Counted from the first letter of the stretch, positions 12,853 to 22,763 are shown. The stretch is DNA of 64,000 nucleotides from Deltaproteobacteria bacterium (GCA_019308745.1 JAFDHO010000004.1:48319-112318); one strand, 5' to 3'. Notes: generated by a model not told the origin, from the letters alone. A program made the numbers and translations.

Positions 12853-13304
12853 GTTTCTATATCACCCTTCCCAGTTCGTTTCTCCTCAAGGCATCCATCC
12901 TGCTTCAACCGATTGTAGATATTGTCCAGGATGCCGTTTATGAATGCCCCCGACTCTTCGGTTCCATACTTCTTGCCCATTTCGACGGCCTCGTTAATGG
13001 TCACCTTTGGGGGGATATCCTTCATGTACAGCAATTCGTAAGCCCCGATACGTAAGACATTCCTGTCCACATGTGACATTCTCTCCAGGCGCCAGTTCCT
13101 GGATGATTCTCTGATCAGTTTGTCCAATTCCTGCTGTTTCTCACACACTCCCAGGACCAATTGCCGCGAAAAAGGCCTTACGTACTTCGACGGCCCAAAA
13201 CACTCGCCTATGAGCTGAAAGGCCTCTTCCGGCTCCCCAGGATTGAATTCCAAATGAAAAAGAACTTGAACAGCCAGTTCCCTAGCTTTCCGTCTCGTTC
13301 CCAT
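12849..13304 (-). CDS. nusB: Transcription antitermination factor NusB
   Basis: All-helical RNA-binding protein that pairs with S10 (NusE) on boxA for antitermination, especially in rRNA operons. The 151 residues include the N-terminal [16 protein letters not shown] and the C-terminal [29 protein letters not shown] block, both diagnostic. It overlaps leuS by 4 bp. In many bacteria nusB follows ribH; here 377 bp separate ribH from nusB, so read-through from the riboflavin genes is possible but not certain. Confidence 0.96.
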   Translation of the reverse strand: MGTRRKARELAVQVLFHLEFNPGEPEEAFQLIGECFGPSKYVRPFSRQLVLGVCEKQQELDKLIRESSRNWRLERMSHVDRNVLRIGAYELLYMKDIPPKVTINEAVEMGKKYGTEESGAFINGILDNIYNRLKQDGCLEEKRTGKGDIET

Positions 13305-13681
13305 CTTTTTCCGCAGGACTTATTGGACGTCTCGGAAAATGACAACCCACTCAATTGGGGCGATGCCCCCAAAAAGCCCTCGCCAGGCCACCTCGAAAGG
13401 GATTTCTCCCTGCCGGCCAGGTCCGGACCCTGCAAGCAGGAACCTTGTCAAGAAAGGGATGATTCCCATCCACGATTGGGGATGAAACTGGAGGATCGCT
13501 GCTCAATCATTCCCCCCACTCAATACCTCGAGAGGATAGAAGGACCTCCACCGGGTCGAGGGGACCTCAACACAATTCCCCCAAAGCTGAACTGTCCTCA
13601 CTTCAAAGGGCCGGGACAGCGTTCACCCCCGTAGCGGGGTTCAGGGTCTATTGGTTGAGAGGGATGATTTCCTTGCGAGCT
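13305..13681. other. Intergenic region between ribH and nusB, no gene seen
   Basis: No supportable gene in either direction. A small hairpin (ACCCC paired with GGGGT, 13625-13640) lies about 40 bp past the ribH stop codon, without a U-tract. No FMN aptamer-like sequence is visible. Confidence 0.5.
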
Positions 13682-14149
13682 TCATCCCAGTTCCCTGTAA
13701 AGATTGGCCATTTCCATGGCCGCGATAGCGGCATCCCAGCCCTTGTTCCCGGATTTCGTACCGGCCCTTTCGATGGCCTGTTCCAGGTTGTCGGTGGTCA
13801 GGACCCCGAATGTAACAGGGATACCGCTTTCAAGGGCCACCATTGCAATGCCCTTGGATACCTCAGCGGCGACATATTCGAAATGCGGGGTCGAACCCCT
13901 GATGACAGCGCCAAGGCAGATGATGGCATTAAACCCTCCACTCTTTGCGATCCTTTTCGCAGTGGCAGGTATCTCAAAGGAGCCGGGCACCTTTACTATG
14001 GATATGTGTTCTTCCTCGGCCCCATGCCTATTCAGGGCGTCCAGGGCACCATCGACCAGTTTGGAAGATATAAAATCGTTGAACCGGCTCACGATAATTG
14101 CGAACCTCAAGCCTTCCGCGGATATCTTCCCCTCAATTAACCTGGGCAT
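13682..14149 (-). CDS. ribH: 6,7-dimethyl-8-ribityllumazine synthase
   Basis: Condenses 5-amino-6-ribitylaminouracil with 3,4-dihydroxy-2-butanone 4-phosphate in riboflavin synthesis. The 155 residues carry [59 protein letters not shown] and [20 protein letters not shown], with the catalytic His in the last part of the third block. The start is ATG at 14149, preceded by a strong AAGGAGGGG site; the open frame runs 42 codons further upstream, but that part has no family similarity. Last of the rib cluster ribD-ribE-ribBA-ribH. Confidence 0.96.
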   Translation of the reverse strand: MPRLIEGKISAEGLRFAIIVSRFNDFISSKLVDGALDALNRHGAEEEHISIVKVPGSFEIPATAKRIAKSGGFNAIICLGAVIRGSTPHFEYVAAEVSKGIAMVALESGIPVTFGVLTTDNLEQAIERAGTKSGNKGWDAAIAAMEMANLYRELG

Positions 14150-14322
14150 TACGATCCCCTCCTTGTCGTTTTTGTTGTCGTCGCCGAAAAGCGGACTATT
14201 CCAGCCTTTGACGACCCGATCCCCTCTCTGCCCTGGGGCAACTTTGAAGGGTATTCCCTTCAACCGGCCGGCCACTCCAGATGATTACCCCGGAGAGGTT
14301 CTTCTTGGCCCCTGGCGCAGGC

Positions 14323-15528
14323 CTACTGTTCAAGATTCAAGATGTGGCCCAGTTTCTGGCACTTCGTAATGAGGTATTTCATGTTTTCCGGCCTGGGCTT
14401 GGTTTCAATGGGGACTCGACCCGTGACTTCCAGACCATAACCTTCGAGGCCAATGATTTTCTTGGGGTTGTTTGTCATTAGCTTCATCTTCCTGACACCG
14501 AGGGCATACAGTATCTGAGCTCCAACCCCGTAATCCCTCAGGTCGGCCTTGAATCCGAGTTCCTCATTTGCCTCAACCGTATCACGCCCCTGATCTTGCA
14601 AGGCATAGGCCTTGAGCTTGTTGGCAAGGCCGATCCCCCTCCCCTCCTGTTGCATGTACAGGATAACCCCCAGACCCTCCGCCTGAACCATTTCCATGGC
14701 CCTTTCCAGTTGTGACCCACAATCACACCGGTAGGACCCGAACACGTCCCCTGTCAGGCACTGGGAGTGAACCCTCACGAGGATTTCCTCCTCAGGCTCA
14801 ATTTCCCCCTTCACCAGAGCAAGGTGTTCGTAGTCATCTATGTCATTGACAAAGGCGACGGCCCTGAATTCCCCGTAGGGGGTCGGCAATATGGTTTCCG
14901 CAGCCCTATGGACGAAGGACTCATTCCTCATCCTGTAGGCGATGATGTCCGCCACGGTGGCGATCTTCAGTCCGTGATTCCCCGCAAACTTCTCCAGATC
15001 GGGCAAGCGGGCCATGGTGCCGTCATCATTCATTATTTCACATATGACTGCTGCAGGCTTCAGTCGGGCAAGCCTTGCCAGGTCCACCGAACCCTCTGTT
15101 TGACCGGTCCTGAAAAGGACTCCTCCGCGCCTCGCCCTAAGGGGAAAAACATGGCCCGGCTGAACAAGGTCTTCAGGTCGTGCGTCGTCGGAAATTGCCA
15201 TAAGGATGGTGTGGGCCCTGTCTGCCGCAGAAATCCCCGTAGTCACACCGTGGCGGGCTTCTATGGAGACCGTAAAGGCTGTCTTGTAAGTCGAACGGTT
15301 GTCATGGACCATGAGGGGGAGCTGTAGCCTGTCCACTATCTCAGGGGCAAGGGCAAGACAGATGAGCCCCCGGCCGTACTTCGCCATGAAGTTTATGGCA
15401 TCCGGAGTCACCTTTTCTGCCGCGATGGTAAGGTCACCCTCGTTCTCCCTGTCCTCATCATCCACGAGGATGATCATCCTTCCCTCTTTCAGGTCCTCTA
15501 TGACCTCTTCTATACTTGAAATGGGCAT
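14323..15528 (-). CDS. ribBA: Bifunctional 3,4-dihydroxy-2-butanone-4-phosphate synthase / GTP cyclohydrolase II
   Basis: Supplies both precursors of the lumazine step. Residues 1-200 are the RibB domain ([12 protein letters not shown] metal-binding acidic loop, [10 protein letters not shown], and [14 protein letters not shown]). Residues 205-401 are the RibA domain, with a zinc site in the [19 protein letters not shown] segment and the QEGRGIGL loop. Key acidic and cysteine residues of both halves appear intact, so both activities are expected. It lies 5 bp downstream of ribE. Confidence 0.96.
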   Translation of the reverse strand: MPISSIEEVIEDLKEGRMIILVDDEDRENEGDLTIAAEKVTPDAINFMAKYGRGLICLALAPEIVDRLQLPLMVHDNRSTYKTAFTVSIEARHGVTTGISAADRAHTILMAISDDARPEDLVQPGHVFPLRARRGGVLFRTGQTEGSVDLARLARLKPAAVICEIMNDDGTMARLPDLEKFAGNHGLKIATVADIIAYRMRNESFVHRAAETILPTPYGEFRAVAFVNDIDDYEHLALVKGEIEPEEEILVRVHSQCLTGDVFGSYRCDCGSQLERAMEMVQAEGLGVILYMQQEGRGIGLANKLKAYALQDQGRDTVEANEELGFKADLRDYGVGAQILYALGVRKMKLMTNNPKKIIGLEGYGLEVTGRVPIETKPRPENMKYLITKCQKLGHILNLEQ

Positions 15529-15533
15529 CGTGT

Positions 15534-16202
15534 CTATTCACCCGCTCCTTTGAAACCATGTTTCAACAAAAAGTCCCGATCGATCCCCGATTCCTTCTGT
15601 TCTCGGGATCCCCTCGACAAGTTCAGGAACTTCTCCACGTACTTACCCACCATATCTGTTTCAATGTTCACCGGGTCTCCCGGGTTCTTCTCGAGGAGGG
15701 TGGTTTCCTTTGCTGTTTGCGGAATAATATTAACCTCGAACGAGTTCCTTTCGCAACGGTTAATTGTCAGACTGATACCATCCACCGCGACGGACCCCTT
15801 CTCAACCATGTATCGTGACATCTTTTCGTCTACCTCGATTTCCAGGAGATAAGACCTCTCGGAGGGCACTTTTTTCAAAATCTTTCCTGTGCCGTCAATA
15901 TGGCCCGATACCAGGTGTCCACCCAGGCGATCGCTTACCCGGAGTGCCCTCTCCAGGTTCACTTTGTCCCCCTGGGATAACAGTCCCACTGTGCTCCTTG
16001 ATATGGTCTCGGAAGAGACATCCACCTCAAACTCGTTCCCCTTGATTTTGGTTATGGTCAGGCATACCCCATCCACGGAGACACTGTCCCCGATACGGAT
16101 ATCCGATGCCTCGAAGAGGGGCAGAATGGTCAGCTTCAGGCCGCTGCCGATCCTGTCGATCCCCTTTATTGTGCCCGTGCCTTCCACTATGCCCGTAAAC
16201 AT
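15534..16202 (-). CDS. ribE: Riboflavin synthase, alpha subunit
   Basis: Dismutates two molecules of 6,7-dimethyl-8-ribityllumazine to riboflavin. The 222 residues form two homologous lumazine-binding barrels: the first begins [12 protein letters not shown] and includes [13 protein letters not shown], the second includes [14 protein letters not shown] and [12 protein letters not shown]. This internal duplication is the hallmark of the family. The protein has a few more C-terminal residues than most. It sits between ribD (13 bp upstream) and ribBA (5 bp downstream). Confidence 0.96.
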   Translation of the reverse strand: MFTGIVEGTGTIKGIDRIGSGLKLTILPLFEASDIRIGDSVSVDGVCLTITKIKGNEFEVDVSSETISRSTVGLLSQGDKVNLERALRVSDRLGGHLVSGHIDGTGKILKKVPSERSYLLEIEVDEKMSRYMVEKGSVAVDGISLTINRCERNSFEVNIIPQTAKETTLLEKNPGDPVNIETDMVGKYVEKFLNLSRGSREQKESGIDRDFLLKHGFKGAGE

Positions 16203-16215
16203 CCCACATCCCCTC

Positions 16216-17322
16216 TCAGTATTCCGGGTAGCCGGTAATCAGGACATCATCGCCGAATCGCCTCACCCCGATCTCTCTTAGCTTTAGGCACTGATCTATT
16301 CTCTTCGCCCCGGTCCCCCGGGCCATTGGGGTCCCATCTCCACCCCCGAGAAGGATGGGTGCCTTGAATATGTAGAATTTATCAACCAACTCCTCGCGAA
16401 TCAAGGCCCCCATTAAGGTCGCTCCCCCCTCAACCATAATACTGGTGATCCCCTGCTTTCCCAATATCTCCATCAGGCCATTCAAGTCAATGTGCCCCCC
16501 CTTGGTCGGGCAACAAATCGTGGCAACGTTTTTCCTCTCGAAAGACCTGCGCCGTTCGGCAGAAACCTGTTCGCCAACGGCAATAACTGTCTTGGCAGGC
16601 GAGGAGACATGGAGCACCCTGGCGTTTCTTGGGGTCCTCAGATCCGTATCCACGACGACCCTGAGAGGATCACGGCCCCTCTGATTCTTTAGCCGGGTGG
16701 TCAAGCGGGGATCATCCTTGAGCACGGTCCCGGCTCCCACCATGACGCAATCCGTCCCATCCCTCATTCGATGAACGAACTGCCTGGACCTTTCGTTTGT
16801 TATCCAGCGAGAGTGGCCCGTCGAAGTCGCTGTGAATCCATCCAGGGTCAAGGCGGACTTTGCTATCACGAAAGGGCGACCCGTGGTGGCATGCTTGATG
16901 TATGATTCGTTCAACTTCCTGCAATCCGATTCCAGCACGCCGGTTCTTACATTGATTCCCTTCCGGGCCAAGAACTCGCACCCGCCGCCGGTGACCGATT
17001 TGTTCGGGTCTCTCATCCCGACTACCACGTTCCTGAATCCCGCCCTAATGATGGCCTCGGTGCAGGGCGGGGTCCTCCCGTAATGGTGACACGGCTCCAG
17101 GGTTACATAGAGGATGTCATCGGGCTGGAGGCCCCCCTTCACTTTGTCGATGGCATCTACTTCTGCATGCTTGTCCCCGGCCCTCCTGTGGTAACCCTTG
17201 GCGATCACCCTGTCCCTTCGGACGATGACCGCTCCTACGGCCGGATTAGGAGAGGTTCGGCCCAGCCCTTTCCTGGCCAAGCGCAGTGCCTCCCTCATGA
17301 ATTTTTCATCCCCATCCTTCAA
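16216..17322 (-). CDS. ribD: Bifunctional riboflavin biosynthesis deaminase/reductase RibD
   Basis: Catalyses deamination and then ribosyl side-chain reduction in riboflavin synthesis. The N-terminal cytidine-deaminase-like domain has GDKHAEVDAI and LEPCHHYGRTPPCTEAI (His and two Cys zinc ligands plus catalytic Glu). From about residue 150 the reductase domain begins (RPFVIAKSALTLDG) with an NADPH-binding MVEGGATLMGALI. The length of 368 is normal. Start at ATG 17322; an in-frame ATG eight codons later is possible. It is first of the four rib genes, 249 bp after nrdR; that gap holds a dispersed repeat and no visible FMN riboswitch. Confidence 0.96.
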   Translation of the reverse strand: MKDGDEKFMREALRLARKGLGRTSPNPAVGAVIVRRDRVIAKGYHRRAGDKHAEVDAIDKVKGGLQPDDILYVTLEPCHHYGRTPPCTEAIIRAGFRNVVVGMRDPNKSVTGGGCEFLARKGINVRTGVLESDCRKLNESYIKHATTGRPFVIAKSALTLDGFTATSTGHSRWITNERSRQFVHRMRDGTDCVMVGAGTVLKDDPRLTTRLKNQRGRDPLRVVVDTDLRTPRNARVLHVSSPAKTVIAVGEQVSAERRRSFERKNVATICCPTKGGHIDLNGLMEILGKQGITSIMVEGGATLMGALIREELVDKFYIFKAPILLGGGDGTPMARGTGAKRIDQCLKLREIGVRRFGDDVLITGYPEY

Positions 17323-17420
17323 GGCCTGTTCCTCTTATGGCTCCATTCCCGCCCGTGGAGGACCGCCCACGCCATGGAAGACTACTGGCGGCCTTCTGCC
17401 CGAATCACGAAAGGAAAGTG

Positions 17421-17522
17421 GATAGCCCTTGTGAAAAGACCTCCCAAGGGGCGCCAGGGTGCACAGGTATGCCCTGTTTGAGGGTGAAGCAAACAAGAAA
17501 AGGATTTGGGCAACAGGCTGCT
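17421..17522 (+). repeat. Dispersed repeat copy in the nrdR-ribD gap
   Basis: About 100 bp that aligns with the reverse complement of 63531-63633. It includes an identical 21-mer (17432-17452) and an identical GGATTTGGGCAACAG block near the other end, plus the shared core CCCTGTT-GAGGG and AAGCAAA. The two copies lie 46 kb apart in unrelated gene contexts, so this is an interspersed repeat and not a gene-specific control site. Confidence 0.7.
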
Positions 17523-17570
17523 GACTCTCAAGCCCTTAGCGTCGCGCAATCGTCCCATCCAGCATGGGAC

Positions 17571-18041
17571 TCATGCTCCCCCTTCCTTTCTGGCCCTCAG
17601 CATCTCCTCCAGTTCCGCCATGAATTCGTTTATGTCCTTGAATTGCCTGTATACGGAAGCAAACCTGACATAGGCCACCTCATCCCACTCCTTGAGGCTA
17701 TTGATGACCTTTTCCCCTATCTCCACGCTGTCCACTTCCTTCTTTCCCAGCTCTTGAAAGAAGAGCTCCAGGGAGTCGACAAACTCTTCTATCTGCGTGA
17801 TACTGATAGGCCTCTTCTGGCACGCCTTTTTTATCCCTTCAATGATCTTTTCCCGGTTGAAGGGCTCGCGCCTTCCGTCCCTCTTGACGACCATGGGAAG
17901 GACCTCTTCCAGTTTTTCGTAGGTCGTGAACCGTCTTCCGCAGTCGATACACTCCCGTCTCCTCCTGATGGTCCTTCCGTCCTTGCTCAACCTGGAATCG
18001 ATAACCTTGTTGTCTTTCTTTGTACAATAGGGGCATCTCAT
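17571..18041 (-). CDS. nrdR: Transcriptional repressor NrdR
   Basis: Zinc-ribbon and ATP-cone repressor of ribonucleotide reductase genes; it binds NrdR boxes when loaded with dATP/ATP. The N terminus [17 protein letters not shown] and [16 protein letters not shown] gives the four-cysteine zinc ribbon, and residues 47-137 are the ATP-cone ([20 protein letters not shown]). The length of 156 is typical. It overlaps the dCMP deaminase gene by 4 bp. Its probable targets are in this window: paired palindromes in the nrdD promoter (31489-31529). Confidence 0.97.
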   Translation of the reverse strand: MRCPYCTKKDNKVIDSRLSKDGRTIRRRRECIDCGRRFTTYEKLEEVLPMVVKRDGRREPFNREKIIEGIKKACQKRPISITQIEEFVDSLELFFQELGKKEVDSVEIGEKVINSLKEWDEVAYVRFASVYRQFKDINEFMAELEEMLRARKEGGA

Positions 18042-18499
18042 GGCTTCAACCTCTCAACTTCTAGTCCGGCCTCTTGCAACATCCGGTCCGACAGGGGATC
18101 GTCATAACCATCTTCATAGATGATCTTCCGTATCCCGGCATTAATGATCATCTTGGAACATATTACGCAGGGTTTGTTTGTGCAATAGAGGGTAGCACCT
18201 TTTATCGTAATCCCATGAAAAGCTGCCTGGATAATGGCATTTTGTTCTGCATGGAGACCCCGGCAGAGTTCGTGACGCACACCCGAAGGGATAGAGGAAT
18301 CTTCTCTCAGGCAACCTACTTCATGACAATGCTTCAATCCCGAAGGCGCACCATTGTAACCTGTTGCCAGGATCCTTTTGTCCTTCACCACGACTGCTCC
18401 GACCTGTCGTCTCAAGCAGGTGGATCGCTTGGCAACCATCCTGGTTATGTCCATGAAGTATTCCTGCCACGAAGGCCTCGTCAAGCCAAAACCCTCCAT
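18038..18499 (-). CDS. dCMP deaminase (ComEB-like)
   Basis: Zinc-dependent deamination of dCMP to dUMP, the feed for thymidylate synthesis. The 153-residue protein has the cytidine-deaminase fold with [12 protein letters not shown] (zinc His and catalytic Glu) and [16 protein letters not shown] (PCxxC zinc cysteines). N-terminal [21 protein letters not shown] matches ComEB/Dcd-type enzymes. It overlaps nrdR by 4 bp, so deoxynucleotide supply and its regulator are co-expressed. It lies 98 bp after fabF. Confidence 0.92.
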   Translation of the reverse strand: MEGFGLTRPSWQEYFMDITRMVAKRSTCLRRQVGAVVVKDKRILATGYNGAPSGLKHCHEVGCLREDSSIPSGVRHELCRGLHAEQNAIIQAAFHGITIKGATLYCTNKPCVICSKMIINAGIRKIIYEDGYDDPLSDRMLQEAGLEVERLKP

Positions 18500-18597
18500 T
18501 AACTATAGTGTTCCCTATGCCCTCGGCCCTGGATCCTTTGAGAGGGGACATTGTGAGCCAGCGAAGTCCGGAGAAGTGTCGAGTCGGTGGAAAGCCC

Positions 18598-19848
18598 TCA
18601 AAGGGATCGGGGTTCAAAGGCCTTCAGGATCAACGAAGCGTTCGTACCCCCAAAGCCAAAGGCATTCACCATGGCTGCCCTCACCTTCCCTTCCCTGGCC
18701 TGATTAGGGACGTAGTCCAGGTCACACTTAGGGTCAGGGGTTTCGTGGTTAATGGTGGGGGGCATGATGCCATGTCTTATGGTCAACGCCGTGTAAATGG
18801 CTGCCACACCACCTGCCCCTCCAAGGAGGTGCCCTGTCATGGATTTCGTGGAACTGACTGCCAACTTGTAGGCATGCTCGCCAAAGAGGCTCTTGATGGC
18901 CTTCGTTTCCGAGATGTCATTCAACTTTGTTGACGTCCCATGGGCGTTTATATAATCCACCTCTTCGGGTTTCATGTGCGCATCCTTCAGGGCCATGGAC
19001 ATACAGAGAATCGCTCCTTCCCCCCCGGGGTCAGGCGCCGACACATGGTAGGCATCTCCGGACACACCGTAGCCTGCCACCTCAGCATAGATGTCAGCAC
19101 CCCTTTCAAGGGCATGAGTCAATTCCTCCAACACCAGGATTCCAGCCCCTTCTCCCATCACGAAGCCGTCCCTGTCCAGGTCGAAGGGTCGGCTCGCCTT
19201 TTCGGGTTCCTGGTTCCTTGAGGTCAAGGCCCGCATGGAACAAAAGCCCCCAAGGGCCAGTGGTCGCACCACGGCTTCCGAGCCCCCTGTAATCATGGCA
19301 TCAGCTTGATCATCCCTGATAACTTTGAAGGACTCCCCTATGGCATGACAGCTTGCGGCACAGGCAGTTTCAATGGAAATATTCGGCCCCCTTGCCCCGA
19401 ATTCGATCGCTATCTGTCCGGGGGCCATGTTGGCAATCATTCCGGGTATGAAGAAGGGGCTGATCCTTCGAGGCCCTTTTTCCAACAGAATCTGGTGATA
19501 GTGTTCGAGCATTGAAAGGCCCCCCAATCCTGATCCCGTAATGCATCCAACCCTGTCACGGTTGTCGCTGTCGATCTTGAGGCCCGAGTCTTCCATGGCC
19601 ATCCGTGCAGAGGCCACGGCATAATGGACAAAGATATCAAACCTTCTCATCTGCTGCTTGTCCATCCACTCCTCGGATTTGAAGTCCGTGACCTCTCCGG
19701 CGATCTGACATGAGAAGGCAGAGGCGTCGAATTTCTCGATCGGCTTGATGCCGGACCTTCCCGCACACACCGCCTCCCAGTTTTTCTCCACGCCGGTACC
19801 GAGCGGAGTCACCATGCCAAGGCCCGTGACCACAACCCTTCTGCTCAT
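18598..19848 (-). CDS. fabF: 3-oxoacyl-[acyl-carrier-protein] synthase II
   Basis: Elongating condensing enzyme of type II fatty acid synthesis. The 416 residues carry the thiolase-fold catalytic triad: nucleophile Cys in ETACAASCHAIGE, first His in INAHGTSTKLND, second His in STKSMTGHLLGG, and the C-terminal NAFGFGGTNASL loop. The protein is full length. It lies 58 bp downstream of acpP on the minus strand in the yceD-rpmF-plsX-fabG-acpP-fabF run. Confidence 0.97.
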   Translation of the reverse strand: MSRRVVVTGLGMVTPLGTGVEKNWEAVCAGRSGIKPIEKFDASAFSCQIAGEVTDFKSEEWMDKQQMRRFDIFVHYAVASARMAMEDSGLKIDSDNRDRVGCITGSGLGGLSMLEHYHQILLEKGPRRISPFFIPGMIANMAPGQIAIEFGARGPNISIETACAASCHAIGESFKVIRDDQADAMITGGSEAVVRPLALGGFCSMRALTSRNQEPEKASRPFDLDRDGFVMGEGAGILVLEELTHALERGADIYAEVAGYGVSGDAYHVSAPDPGGEGAILCMSMALKDAHMKPEEVDYINAHGTSTKLNDISETKAIKSLFGEHAYKLAVSSTKSMTGHLLGGAGGVAAIYTALTIRHGIMPPTINHETPDPKCDLDYVPNQAREGKVRAAMVNAFGFGGTNASLILKAFEPRSL

Positions 19849-19906
19849 ATATCACTCCCTTTTCATCGCCGGACCACCTGTCGAATCCAGGAAGTTCGGC
19901 CAGAGT

Positions 19907-20146
19907 TTACTCCCCTATTGCCTTCTTTATGAAGTCTATGGCATCTTTCACCGTCGCGATTTTCTCGGCTTCCTCATCCGAGATAGACAGGTCGAACTCT
20001 TCTTCCATTGCCATGATAAGCTCTACCTGGTCAAGGGAATCGGCCCCCAAGTCATCCACGAAAGAGGCTTCAGGAACAACATCTTCTTCCGCCACGTCCA
20101 GTTGCTCACAGATGATCTTCTTGACCTTTTCTTCTACATCCGCCAT
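19907..20146 (-). CDS. acpP: Acyl carrier protein
   Basis: 79-residue acidic four-helix protein that carries acyl intermediates on a 4'-phosphopantetheine arm. The attachment serine is in [13 protein letters not shown], the canonical DSL motif. It lies between fabG (108 bp upstream) and fabF (58 bp downstream). Confidence 0.97.
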   Translation of the reverse strand: MADVEEKVKKIICEQLDVAEEDVVPEASFVDDLGADSLDQVELIMAMEEEFDLSISDEEAEKIATVKDAIDFIKKAIGE

Positions 20147-20254
20147 TAGTACAATCCTCCTTGTAATTATTCCTTTTTCCTTTCCTGCCCCGACCCACTG
20201 ATCCCAAAGGACCCCTCCGGGAAGAGATGGCGTCTGTTGTGCCGTCCAGATCCC

Positions 20255-21001
20255 TCACATGAGCAGGCCACCGTTTACGTGGATGACCTGCCCTGTTATG
20301 TACCGGGCGGCATCAGAGCACAGCCAGTAAACGGTTTCTGCGACGTCTTCGGGCTCTCCCATCATTCCCATCGGGATCTGCCCCAGAAAGGCCTTTCTTA
20401 CCTTCTCAGGGATGGGCTTCGTCATCTCCGTATTAATGAACCCGGGGGCTACTGCATTCACCGTGATCCCCCTTCCAGCAACTTCCCTGGCAATGGTCTT
20501 GGTGAATCCCATGATACCCGCCTTGGAAGCAGCATAGTTTGCCTGTCCGGGATTTCCCATCTGGCCAACCACTGATGAAATACTGACTATACGGCCCTCC
20601 CTCTTCTTAACCATGTCCCTGAGGACGGCATGGGTGCAGTTGAACACGCTCTTGAGGTTGACCCTGATGACGGTATCCCAGTCATCTTCCGTCATTCTCA
20701 TGAAGAGGGCATCCCTAATAATCCCGGCATTGTTCACCAAGACATGGATCTGCCCGTATTTTGACAATATGTTAGCGAACAACCGCTCCACATCCTGATA
20801 GATAGAAACGTCGACCCTGTGGCTCTCCGCTTCCACGCCCTTCCGGGACAGCATTTGGAGGGTGCTGGCAGAGGCGCTGTCATCGCGATCATAGTGGATG
20901 ATCTGAATCAGGGGCCTCTCTTCGGCGAACCTCATTGCTATAGCACGACCTATGCCCATGGAGCCGCCCGTAATCACAACTACTCTCTTCCTATCGTTCA
21001 T
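20255..21001 (-). CDS. fabG: 3-oxoacyl-[acyl-carrier-protein] reductase
   Basis: NADPH-dependent short-chain reductase of fatty acid elongation. The Rossmann glycine motif is GGSMGIGRA, NNAG is in LVNNAGIIRD, and the catalytic Ser-Tyr-Lys are SISSVVG and YAASKAG; the C terminus YITGQVIHVNGGLLM is typical. The start ATG at 21001 has a GGAGAGG site; an ATG at 21016 is less likely. It lies 28 bp after plsX with no fabH or fabD between them, unlike the common order plsX-fabH-fabD-fabG. Confidence 0.93.
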   Translation of the reverse strand: MNDRKRVVVITGGSMGIGRAIAMRFAEERPLIQIIHYDRDDSASASTLQMLSRKGVEAESHRVDVSIYQDVERLFANILSKYGQIHVLVNNAGIIRDALFMRMTEDDWDTVIRVNLKSVFNCTHAVLRDMVKKREGRIVSISSVVGQMGNPGQANYAASKAGIMGFTKTIAREVAGRGITVNAVAPGFINTEMTKPIPEKVRKAFLGQIPMGMMGEPEDVAETVYWLCSDAARYITGQVIHVNGGLLM

Positions 21002-21029
21002 GGCAATCCTCTCCACTGCGACGTTGGTA

Positions 21030-22037
21030 TTATTCCGTCAATGGAACGTCGTACTCCTTGAGATGCAAAGATAAATGCTCTTGGATATTCAACCTGACGA
21101 AGGTCTCTGCCATCTTGATAGCATTCTTTATGGCCTTAACAGAGGACCCTCCGTGGCAGACCACGCCTACCCCCTTGACCCCCAGAATGGGGGCACCTCC
21201 TCCATATTCCGCATAATCCAACTTGTTCTTGAGCCTCTCATAGGCCCTTTGTAAGATCGACGTTACCGCATCTTCGGCCAAGGATCCGATCAACTCCTTC
21301 CGCACCATCTCGGACAGGGCATCCGCGATCCCTTCGCTCATTTTCAGAACTACATTCCCCACGAACCCATCACAAACTATAATCTGGGCCTGCCCCGAGA
21401 AGAGGTCTCGTCCTTCAATATTCCCGATGAAGTTGAACCTGCTCCGCCTGAACAGGTCGTGGGCGATTCGCACCTGTTCATTGCCTTTGCTTCCCTCTTC
21501 CCCTATGTTGAGCAGGCCGATCTTCGGATCCTCCATTCCCAGGCACGCGCAGGCAAAGGCATGGGCCATCACCCCAAACTGGAACAGATGGACTGGCCGG
21601 CAATCAACATTCGCTCCCACATCGATGAGCAGTATATTGCCGGTTTCTCCAGGAAAGATGCCTGGGAGGGCAGGTCTCTCAATCCCCTCGATTCGACCCA
21701 TCGTCAGGATAGCCGCCGCGAGTGTGGCACCGGAGTTTCCTGCACTGACCACGGCGTCCGCTTCGCCCCTCTTACAGAGTTCAAAGGCGACCCTGATTGA
21801 GGAGTCCTTCTTCTGCCGGACAGACCGAAAAGGCCGGTCTTCCATGGACACAGCCTCTTCGCAGTGATGAACCCTGATCGGCAAATCGGCCGGGGAGGGC
21901 CCCATCCTGTCTTCCAGCATCCCCCTGTTGCCTACGAGGGTGATCCCGATTCCCCAATCCTTGGCAGCTTGTACAGCGCCCTGAACAACCACTTCCGGAG
22001 CTCGGTCTCCACCCATGGCGTCCACGGCCACATTCAT
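21030..22037 (-). CDS. plsX: Phosphate acyltransferase PlsX
   Basis: Makes acyl-phosphate from acyl-ACP for phospholipid synthesis (PlsX/PlsY route). The N terminus MNVAVDAMGGDRAPEVVVQG is diagnostic, with PALPGIFP, LLIDVGANVDC, GLLNIGEEGSKGNE and VCDGFVGNVVLKMSEG in order. The real start is ATG at 22037, one base after rpmF; the open frame extends 41 codons upstream but overlaps rpmF and has no family similarity. The length from this start is 335 residues, normal. Confidence 0.95.
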   Translation of the reverse strand: MNVAVDAMGGDRAPEVVVQGAVQAAKDWGIGITLVGNRGMLEDRMGPSPADLPIRVHHCEEAVSMEDRPFRSVRQKKDSSIRVAFELCKRGEADAVVSAGNSGATLAAAILTMGRIEGIERPALPGIFPGETGNILLIDVGANVDCRPVHLFQFGVMAHAFACACLGMEDPKIGLLNIGEEGSKGNEQVRIAHDLFRRSRFNFIGNIEGRDLFSGQAQIIVCDGFVGNVVLKMSEGIADALSEMVRKELIGSLAEDAVTSILQRAYERLKNKLDYAEYGGGAPILGVKGVGVVCHGGSSVKAIKNAIKMAETFVRLNIQEHLSLHLKEYDVPLTE

Positions 22038-22038
22038 G

Positions 22039-22221
22039 CTAACTCTCTTCTGACTTGATGAGGGTCTTTCCCCTGTAGGTCCCGCATTGCAGGCAAACAT
22101 GATGGGGTAAAACGGGTTCATGACACTGGGGACAAAGAGATAAATTGGGCATCTTAACATGATGATGAGATCGACGCATATCTCTTTTGGATCTCGACTT
22201 CTTCTTCTTGGGTACGGCCAT
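22039..22221 (-). CDS. rpmF: 50S ribosomal protein L32
   Basis: 60-residue basic protein beginning [17 protein letters not shown], with a zinc ribbon formed by CPQCHEP and CLQCGTY (two CxxC pairs). The cysteine-bearing form is the zinc-dependent paralogue type. It sits between yceD (17 bp) and plsX (1 bp), the standard rpmF-plsX arrangement. Confidence 0.97.
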   Translation of the reverse strand: MAVPKKKKSRSKRDMRRSHHHVKMPNLSLCPQCHEPVLPHHVCLQCGTYRGKTLIKSEES

Positions 22222-22238
22222 TAGTCTTACTTATCTCC

Positions 22239-22763
22239 TTAGATCTTTAGTTCTCTCAACTTGCTAAATGCCGGGTGACCCGCGCATTCCTTGCAGCGAC
22301 ACTTCTCCACGTTCAAGTTCGCGCCGCAGCCAGGACACAGCCCGAGGCACCCTTCGCTACAAAGGCTCTTCATGGGAAGGGCCAGGTAGATCTGCTGCCG
22401 GATGATTTCGGCCACGTCCAGTTCCTCGCCCTTGATGAAATCAAGCTCCATGTCCTCTTCCGTGAGCTCGATCTCTTCACCGTCCTCCCCAGAGGGGGTG
22501 CTGGCAAGGAAGACCTTGAAGTTCGAGCTCAAGTCCAGGGGATACAACTCCAGGCACCTGTCACACCTGGCCAGGGCGCCCTCTGATAGACTCCCCTCTA
22601 CCACGATCTTCTCACCTGCCTTGTAGAGCCCCAGCCTGACACTCAGGGGCCGGCTGAATCCGCGGATCTGGTCGCCCGGCCCATCGGGGTGCCACCAATC
22701 CTTCTCCAATTGGAAATCGTAAGCCCGATAGTTCTCGGATATATCTCTCAGGTTAATAATCAT
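22239..22763 (-). CDS. yceD: YceD/DUF177 family protein (23S rRNA accumulation protein)
   Basis: 174 residues from the chosen ATG; a TTG at 22778 or 22772 would add a few residues and fits the GGAGG site better. The central EGSLSEGALARCDRCLELYPLDLSSNF and the acidic stretch are the DUF177 pattern, and the C terminus adds a cysteine-rich CSEGCLGLCPGCGANLNVEKC segment likely to bind zinc. The family is linked to 23S rRNA levels and almost always precedes rpmF, as here. First gene of the fatty-acid/ribosome operon, about 60 bp from a strong promoter. Confidence 0.88.
   Translation of the reverse strand: MIINLRDISENYRAYDFQLEKDWWHPDGPGDQIRGFSRPLSVRLGLYKAGEKIVVEGSLSEGALARCDRCLELYPLDLSSNFKVFLASTPSGEDGEEIELTEEDMELDFIKGEELDVAEIIRQQIYLALPMKSLCSEGCLGLCPGCGANLNVEKCRCKECAGHPAFSKLRELKI

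Noticed and set aside
17323-17570. FMN riboswitch before ribD
   Set aside because: No FMN-aptamer consensus was seen on the minus strand; the gap is explained largely by a dispersed repeat.
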